Shown here piece after piece: positions 18,835 through 27,000 of a stretch of DNA of 34,821 nucleotides (positions within the stretch are counted from its first letter, which is position 1; every line of letters begins with the position of its first letter). The notes below the pieces were generated by a model. The model ran no database searches. It was not told where the DNA came from and saw nothing but the letters and a program-made list of their open reading frames with translations. The stretch is taken from positions 1 to 34,821 of the forward strand of contig CAUVYJ010000027.1 of the NCBI GenBank assembly GCA_963556145.1, in the 5' to 3' direction. This DNA comes from Hygrocybe punicea (Eukaryota > Basidiomycota > Agaricomycetes > Agaricales > Hygrophoraceae). The translations under genes were made by a program, and so were the position numbers.

Positions 18835-19916
18835 AATAGGTCCCTGTGGGTCCAGAACTAAACTGGCCCTGGCCTTGCTATATTGGGATGATGTATTTCA
18901 AATTCGATTTAGGTTGTCTGATTGATCAAATCAGGATTTTACCATTCCCTTGGTTCTTCAGGGTCTTGAAGCTATATCGGGTACAGATCTGCAATAGTAC
19001 CGATGCTTATTCGGTCTGGACTGTTTACTCAGGTCACATGAGAAAACATGTGCCGGTCACGTGTTTTTCCAGGGTCATAGCTGTACATTTGCATGATCCG
19101 TCTCTTCTTTCCTCTAGTCTGCCACTATGGGTCTGTAGTGTCCACTCCTTTTTCTTGCTATGCCACAGCGCAATAAATCGTAAAAAAATTCTATCCAACG
19201 CTATGAATGGTCACTCCATCCTCCCTTCAAGAAAAAAAAACCCGCTAAGTAACACTTCATTTTTATATTCATTATTTGCCTGTACTGAAGTATTTGCATG
19301 TAGAAAACGGCTTATACTAGCCATTCCGTACTACCGTACATTTACAATCGATCGACAACGGATTCGTCTGGAGGATGGACGGGCCAGGGGTGATGCCGAG
19401 CATCACTCCGTTTCACCTTGGGCGAGCGCTATATTTTTCGGGCGGGACTCAGTTGCTGGACTACTGGGAGTGGCGGGTCACTGGTCGTTCGTCCATTCTT
19501 TTATTCTTTCTATTCATACATGAGCTTTGCTTTCATTTATCCTATCTTCCTTTTCGTTATGTCTTGTCATTTCATTTCATTTCGTTATGTTTCGTCATTT
19601 CATTTCGTTTATCATTTGTATTCTTATCATGGTCTTGTCAACACTTAGATGAGAGAGGGGTTGTACTATCATATTGTAGCGATATATATTTTCTTTGCGT
19701 GTCTGACTTAAAAAAAATGACCGGCAAGTCAAAATAAAATTTATCTAATCAGTTTAGATAGCATAAAAAAAAGGGTGCGTGACGGGAAATCATGTGCATA
19801 GGTAAAAATAGCGGCCAATAAAAATGCATGGGGCATAGAAAAAGAGGGTGTGCAGCGGGAAATCGCATGAGGGATAGGGGTCTTGGATATAACTAAATAT
19901 TCAGTCACTAAAGGTG
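18835..19916. other. Noncoding spacer between integrase and ORF3
   Basis: No credible frame on the sense strand. It contains a small hairpin (GTGATGCCGAGCATCAC near 19391), a TTTCATTTCGTT-rich patch at 19555-19620, and an imperfect 72-bp direct repeat (GGGTGCGTGACGGGAAATCA near 19774, GGGTGTGCAGCGGGAAATCG near 19846). It could hold an internal promoter for ORF3, but I see no decisive motif. Confidence 0.4.
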
Positions 19917-22433
19917 CTAGAATATTGGAATCAATGCAGAAAAAGGAAAATCTTGAATGAATGAGTGTGGGGCTATACAATAGCGGTGAGGAATAATAGT
20001 ATTGTATCTCTTCTGGAGTAGATCTGCGGATAGTGGTACTTGTAACTGATGAAGATGATATATAGGATAACCATATTTTGACAACTTTAAACCTGCATCA
20101 AAGTCTTCATTGCCAAGACCTGAGGGGTCATTGACTTCTCCTGGTACTTTTACTGAACCAACTGTAATGACACCTGTAATGGAACTGATTGGCGTTGTTT
20201 CATAAAGCCACATGTGACAGACAGTGGCTGGAACTTGATATTTTCTAAATTCAAAATTCTTTGTGCGTGATGCAATGTGTGCAGCAAATTCTGGCTTGAT
20301 GGCAAGAATAATATCTGTGATGTCTCCTGATTTAAGAGATATTAACTGATTTACTGAGCAATCCTCTACTTCAGCAGCTTCATCTTCCTGGTCTGCTATT
20401 TCATAAAGGATAGGGTCAGTTCGATAAATGTATGGTAAAATCCGAAATGCTGCATAATGCTCAGCATGCACAGCACCATCTAATTCTTTTAAAACATAAG
20501 TTCCTCTTCTTGTTTGTCTGACAACTTCATATGGGCCAAGGTAACGAGGGTCTGTCTTGAATTTTCCTATAGTCATCTCCAAACGACTATTATATACTAG
20601 AACTAGTTCTCCTGGCTGATAATCACGTTTCTGCAATCGTCTATGAAATCTCTGATCAAATTGCAATTTAGATATGAAGCGAGCCTGTTTAAGCACAGCT
20701 GCTGCTTTATCAATATCTTCTTGATGTCTTCCAAGCTGACGTATGCGGAGTGCTAACAAATCTGATGTAGAAAGTCCTGAGCAAAAACCTTCAACCATAA
20801 ATGTGGCTTCTGTTAGGTCAAAGGGAAGTATAGGATGAGTGCCATGGAGTAGATAATAAGGTGAGTATCCAGTAACACTGCTGACTGTAATTCGGTCTGC
20901 AAATGATGCTAACTCTACATGCTTGTGCCAATTCTTGATTTTTCCAGTCTTATCTTTTTCACAAGACTTAACGATAGCTTCACATAGAGTAAAATGTCCT
21001 CTTTCTACTACACCATTTGCATGCTTATTGTAGGGTGATATGCGAACTTGAGGAATTCCTAGTCTTCTAAGCAGAGACTCAAATGCTCCTTTGACTTCTC
21101 CTCCATTATCAGTAACTATATGTTCAATGGCACCATAGCGACAATAGATCTGTTCCCAGAAAAATTTTGCTAAGTTGTGTGAATTGTTTGATCTTAGAGC
21201 TTTTACTTCAGTTGCTCCTGATAAATCATCACGTGCTGCTACAATGAAATGGTAGCCTCCTGAAGGTGGCATAAACATCACATCAATGTATACCTTTTGA
21301 AAAATTGCTGTAGGGGTAGAAATTGTAGGGGAAATTTCGATTTTCTTCAAGCTCCTAATTTGACACTGATGACATGATGAAATGTGGTAATGGACATCTG
21401 CTCTGAGATGAGGCCAAAAAAATCGAAGTTTGACTAAGTCAAACACAGCTTGTTCTCCTTTATGACCTAGGTTTTCATGAGCTTGAGTGAGAATAGCAAT
21501 TCTTTTCTTTGCATTCATAATCACTAATGAAGGCATTTTTTGGCCATTTCTTCTAAAGAGTTTATTATCTTTTAAATAAAATTGTCCAGTTTTCTTCAGA
21601 AATCTTCTTCTTGCCTGCAAGGTATCTGTTGAAGGCATTTCCAATGTGGATAAAAAATGTTTTACTTGAATGAGTATCTTGTCCTGTTGTAATTTAATTT
21701 CATTATTTGAAGGGAGTGTGGTAGCCTTGTATGGCAATTTGGTAGGGACAGTGAAGCTAAATTTTCTTATTTCATGTGGATCAGGAACATGAACAAGCAA
21801 GGCAATATCATCTAGCCATGAATCATCACGCTCTTCAATTTCTTCATTATCTGCAAGCTCTCTGCAAGAAAGTGCATCTGGTCCCCTAAACTGGGTTGCA
21901 GGTACATGAATAAGCTTGAAGTCAAATAATAAAATTCCTTGAATCCATCTGTTTATGGCCGCATTGGGCTGTAAATCCGGTTCATTGAGCATGCCTTTTA
22001 TAAACTTGGCATCTACCTCTATATGTAGATTCTTTATTCCTATTAAATACAGTCTCCAGTGGCGTAATGCGCGGTATAGTCCATATAACTCCAGTTTTGG
22101 CTGTGAATATCTGGATTCTCTTTCACTCATTGGTATTGAACCATATCTAGCAGGGCGACGATTTCCATTTTCATCTTCTTGTGATAAAATAAAACCTGCA
22201 GCAATATGGCTACTGTCTACTGATAAATATGTGGGTCTATCTGATGTATAATCAATAGAGCGGAGTGCAGGTGCTGAAGAAACCTTTTCTTTCAATGCCT
22301 GGAAAGCTGCTTGTCTTCTTTCATCCCATATAAACTCTGCTCCTTTATGGAATAACTCTGCTAGTGGCTTGGCTAGTGCAGAATAATTTTCTATCCAAAT
22401 GCGAACTGTTCCACAGAGACCTAGGAAGCCTCT
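19917..22433 (-). pseudogene. pol 3' part: RNase H, integrase and C-terminal ASCH-like domain
   Basis: Residues are counted from 22295; the frame is open further upstream. RNase H carries D27, E69 and D95. The integrase zinc finger is H273-H278-C308-C311, and the catalytic triad is D338, D396 and E431 (34 residues between the last two by my count). A GPY/F-type module follows (LGPYEVV). There is no chromodomain. The tail (about 655-775) reads IILAIKPEF, then TKNFEFRKY with K679, E682 and R684, a WLYETTP strand and ITGVITVG. That is the pattern of ASCH (PUA-like) domains, whose signature is K-x-x-E-x-R. The part is intact from RNase H to the stop, but is separated from RT by a frameshift near 22425-22455. 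Confidence 0.85.
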
Positions 22434-23893
22434 AACATCCTTGGGTAGTCCAAAACCTTTTGTACTCTACTATCATCAGGACAACGTCCTTCTGGAGTGC
22501 ATTTCTGTCCTATGATCACAACACTTGAGCAGCAAAGTTGTGTCTTCTTAGCTGATATTGTCATTCCTGCACAAGCAAGGCGATGCATAATGCGATGTAC
22601 ATCTTGAGCGTGCTCCCAAATAAACCTTCTGATTCCTGGATTATCTAGCAAAACTTCTGGTCTTCCATCTTGATCAGGATAAATGGAAGAAGGTCCTTTT
22701 ATAGGTAAATCATCAATGAAGCTATTTGCAGTATGAGGGATTTCATCTTGAAGGATGAAGCACATACAACGTTGGAATTCTGCAGGTGAATTTGTGAATC
22801 CAGTGGGAAGTGATGTGAGACGAAGTAATCCCAGTGGTGTCATGAATGCAGTGAGGTCACGAGATGTAGGATGTACTTTCCTAGCATCAAATCCCCATAG
22901 TAAATTGAAGACTGTATAGCATTGGCGACCAGCGAAAGGTTCTACAAATTCATCTAGTATTGGAGGAAGGCCTGCATTATGTATTGTAACTGCATTGAGA
23001 GGTTGCAAATCATGGACTATATGAAGTTTTCCATCCTTCTTGCTTACACAGAACCATCTTGACCTATAAGAGGATTGACTTGGTTCATATACACCAGCAT
23101 CTATTTTTCTCTTCAAAACATCCATGACTTTTTCTCTAAGTCCTGGTGGTATAGGAATATTTCAAAATGCCCAGGGTACATGTGGGACAGTAGGGATGAT
23201 GTATGGTGAAAAGTAAGATTCCTTAAGTGTGCCTCTTTCAGTATCTTCAAAGCCAATAGCATCTTGGTCAAGTGACAAGAGGTGAGTAAATAATCTTTCT
23301 TCTTCTGGCCAAAGAAATCCATCATTGTTTATCTTGAGTATCTTTAGACGTTCGGATGTAAGCTTCTCTGTAGGTATGAAGTCTGGTGGTATCATAGGAA
23401 GTGGTGGTAATGTGGAAAGAGGGTCATAGGGAAATTTCCTTGTAACACGTGCATCTTCTGGAAAGGTTCCAGGGACAGTATTTATTTTCTTGTCCACTCT
23501 TTTGTAAGCTGTAAGTGTTAATGGATATCCTTGACTGTCTGTTTCTTCACAAGGGAATATGAGAATGTCTCCTTCTTCACATATTAATGTTCCTTCTCCT
23601 ATAATGTAGTAATAGTCTGCTTCTTCTGAGGCACTTTCTTGCTTATTTGGTACTTCATTAAGATTGTAATCTTGATTGTCTTCATCTTCTGGGTAGACTA
23701 AAATAGGCATAGTTGTTTCTTGGCTATCCTTAATAATCTCATAGTATACACTGAATTGTTCTAGTGGCTTATCTTCATGCTTAGAATTTTGAGGGTCCTC
23801 TTCATACAGTCTGACAGAAGTTATATTTGTCAGTTCAGTTTGTTTGTACACAGGTATACTAGAGCTGGCTAAGGATGTCAAATCCTGAATAGT
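22421..23893 (-). pseudogene. pol 5' part: reverse transcriptase, inactivated
   Basis: The segment begins with an acidic linker (VRLYEEDPQNSK) and a DFIPTEKLTSERLK region. RT blocks follow: RWFCVSKKDGK, VHDLQPLN, the motif A region VFNLLWGFD, LTSLPTGFTNSPAEF, and SFIDDLP, which replaces the usual YxDD. Three lesions are visible. TGA at 23162-23164 interrupts the frame before NIPIPPG. The motif A catalytic Asp is Asn (AAT, 22904-22906). A frameshift near 22425-22455 ends the frame in MLEAS. Entry from ORF1 is unresolved: the frames overlap at 24009-24349 in a +1 relation, and a GT-AG segment at 23894-23995 (102 nt, no stops in frame) could be an intron. Confidence 0.85.
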
Positions 23894-24008
23894 CTGTGAA
23901 AATATAAACTTGTACACTATCACATCAAGTAATAAAATGTAGTACAGACAGATATAAAGAAGAGAGGTTTGACATAGGGGCAAAAATATTGTTACAAGAG
24001 TAAACAAA

Positions 24009-27000
24009 TCACTGAGTAATTGTGGACTTGAGATATTTGGGAGGATCAAAATATCCTTCCTTAAGCAAATCTGCCACTGCTTCAGGGCGGCGAAAGCGCA
24101 TATCCAAGACTGCATTGATAGCATCAGAGAGTAACATGCGGCGATTGGAGCAAAAGATGATGGAGGAATTTTTGAGGAAGGTGATTTCTTCTTCTTCAAG
24201 GAGAGGGTTTGACTCTGTGAAGTGAAGGGGCCTAAAATGCTCTGTTGCAGGTTCAGGTAGTCCTTCAGAAACTCCTTCTTCCAGAAACCGAAATAGTAAG
24301 CATTTGTGGTTGAAATAATAGCGGACTGGGTCATTTGAAGGCCTTTCATTGATGAGGGCCCTCCAGTCAGGGGTGGCTAGCTTGAATCCAATTCTGCGAA
24401 TGCCTTCAACCAGGGATCCTCTAATAGCTTTGAGGAAACTGATGTGAACATCAAATGTAGACATGTGGTCTGGCTCAGCTGTTAAGATTCTTGCAGCAGC
24501 TAAGTCCTGATGAGAGGAGCCAGCATTGGAGATGGTGAAGGAATACACTTGAATGGGTGATTGAGGGCGAATAGGAGGTGCTTCCATGCGAAGCTGAGTG
24601 AGTAGATTGGATTCTGGATATAATGGGCCTGATCTGACACTGAATGGGGATCTGGGATCCTTGGAGGGAGGTAAGGGCGAAATGCGTTCTCCTGCATTTA
24701 AGGCATTGGCACGATCAAATGGGAGTCTGGCATATTCATCAGAGGGGGTATTGATTTCCTCACCCTCTGGCAAGGACCAAGTATTGTCTGAGACAGGTGG
24801 CAATTGTAACAAGGGTATATCTTCAAGTGGGGGTGTTGTAGGCGAAAGCGATATCAAGCCTGGAGGGGAATCTAGTGGCTGCTGGGCTTCTTCAATGGCC
24901 TGACTGAGGTCTGAATTAAATTCTGTTATTGCTTCTGAGTCTGGGGAATCAGACCTAGTCCAAGCGAACCATTCTAATTCTTCATCTGAGTCTGTGTCCA
25001 TGGATTCATCAGAAGATGAATTAATGTCCTCAGAAGAGGACACACTGATAGGTCTAGTCCTAGATCCAGGTTCCTGATAAGGCTGAGGTAGAGATGAATT
25101 TATGGAAGTGGTATGAGGAATAATGATGGTGAGTGGATCTGGTTTGGGGCTTAGGATCCTGACAGCCTTATTTTTAGAGTCACTCCCAGAATAAACAGAA
25201 GAAGATGATTGGGAATCTACAGACATAGAAGTATCTTTAATATCTATGTATTTATTTGAAGAATATAAATAATCATCACTATTATTATTTAAATCTGGCA
25301 CAATGTTCTCAAATATGGGAGACTTAGGAGAATATTCTAAATCACCATATAAATCTTCAAAAGACATAGAAGGGGAGCTAGAGACTAAAGGTACAAAATT
25401 TTCACTACTATTAAAAGGAGTAAAAGGGGGAGTAGGCAAATAAGAAGTAGCAGGGAACCAAATGTCTCCTACATCGGAACCAGGGGTGGCATGGTTGGAG
25501 ACGTCTGATAAGAGGTCTGGATCGCTGGGGGGCCAGGAAATCGGCTCGCATCCAAATTCGGCATGGGGAGGAGGTGGAAAGGTGTAATTTACCTTGGCAT
25601 GGGTGTAAAGCATGCGGGGTGGTTCGAGCATGACAGGGTTGATGTATCTAACCTGGCCAACGGGCCAGTCCCAGTCGTCATCAGCAGGAAAAACGAATTC
25701 GGGGGTTTTCGCGGAAGTGGGGTAGTGATTGATGAGACCGGGCGAGGTGTCGCGTAAGTGGGCATCCAGCGGCATATTGAGACCAGGTGGGAGTCCGTGG
25801 TCATAAACGAGCGCCACCGGGGCGCTATGTTCATGATTTGCCGGTATATAGTTAGTGGATTCGAGGAGGGGTGCAACTAATGGCGTGCACAGAGAAGTGG
25901 GGATAATAACATCGAGGGGGTCACTATCAGAGATGGCGTTGTGGCCGTTCATGGGTTCTGTGTGTATTGCGAGCTGGACGGTGGCCGCCGGGGCCATAGA
26001 ATTGTCAAAAGAAAGCTTTTTTGTGAGTGAGGTAAAATCCGGGCATTTTTCGTGAGTGGGGTGCCTAGTACACACCGTGCAACCTGGCCATTCTACTTCC
26101 CCTTCATCACCTGCCTCATATCCATCATGATCTGTATGTTCAAACGGGTCGCGGCTGATGTCGAGGGCGGAATGGTGAATGGTGTTGGTGGGGGCCGTTG
26201 AGTGGACTTCGGATCCCCAGAAATGCAAGAAATTGTTGTCCATGGTCGCGGAAAGGTCCGTGGTACCGTCTGCGAGGGTCGAGGCATTTTCCGGAGGCGT
26301 GGTAGTAGTCAGGGAGGGGCATCTACGGCCACGCTCTGTGTACTGTAGTGGAAGTCGTTTATCAGTGAATGAGTTGAGTGGGATTTTTCCCACCTTGTAG
26401 TCCCATTCCCAGCCTTCGATTGGGCTCCAACCGTGTGCCTCATTGTTGACCAACAACGATTCGCGGTCGTCCTCGCCAGTGAGCATGATAGCAGGGACAG
26501 AAGAGCCAACCGTGGGAATCCGCGTGACCGGTAAGTTAACAGGGTTACGGGGCGGTTCTAAGGGCGGAATAATGTCTCCGGGGCGCGTGCGAGGGTCATG
26601 AGTGGTCACTGGGAAAGAATAAAAGTCCTCTATGTAAGGAGGAGGGACAGGGGGAGGAGAAAAGTTCTCCTCAGTAGAAGGGTTAGCAAAGGGGTAAAAT
26701 TGAAAAACTAAATGTCCCATCCTTAAAGAGGGGGGGACACTTGGAGAATTTATTGTAGCTAGGGAAGCATTTAACAAAATTCCGTGCTCAAAAGGAACAC
26801 CAAGGGAATCAATCCCCGGAGAAAGCCTATATCCTACAGTGGCAGCAATCAAAAATTTACTTAAATGGGGAGATTGGTAATCAAGGGAATTTCCCAAAAA
26901 GGAAGTGATAAGTTGGCCAGCATCTGGATGACCATTGGAGTGGATCCCTTCTACAGGGAGAGGAAGAGGGTGGTTATTGATCATAAAAGGTGGGATCTGG

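Noticed and set aside
18846..19523. 225-codon plus-strand ORF inside the retrotransposon
   Set aside because: Antisense to the element, mixed composition without motifs, in a spacer where no plus-strand promoter is visible.
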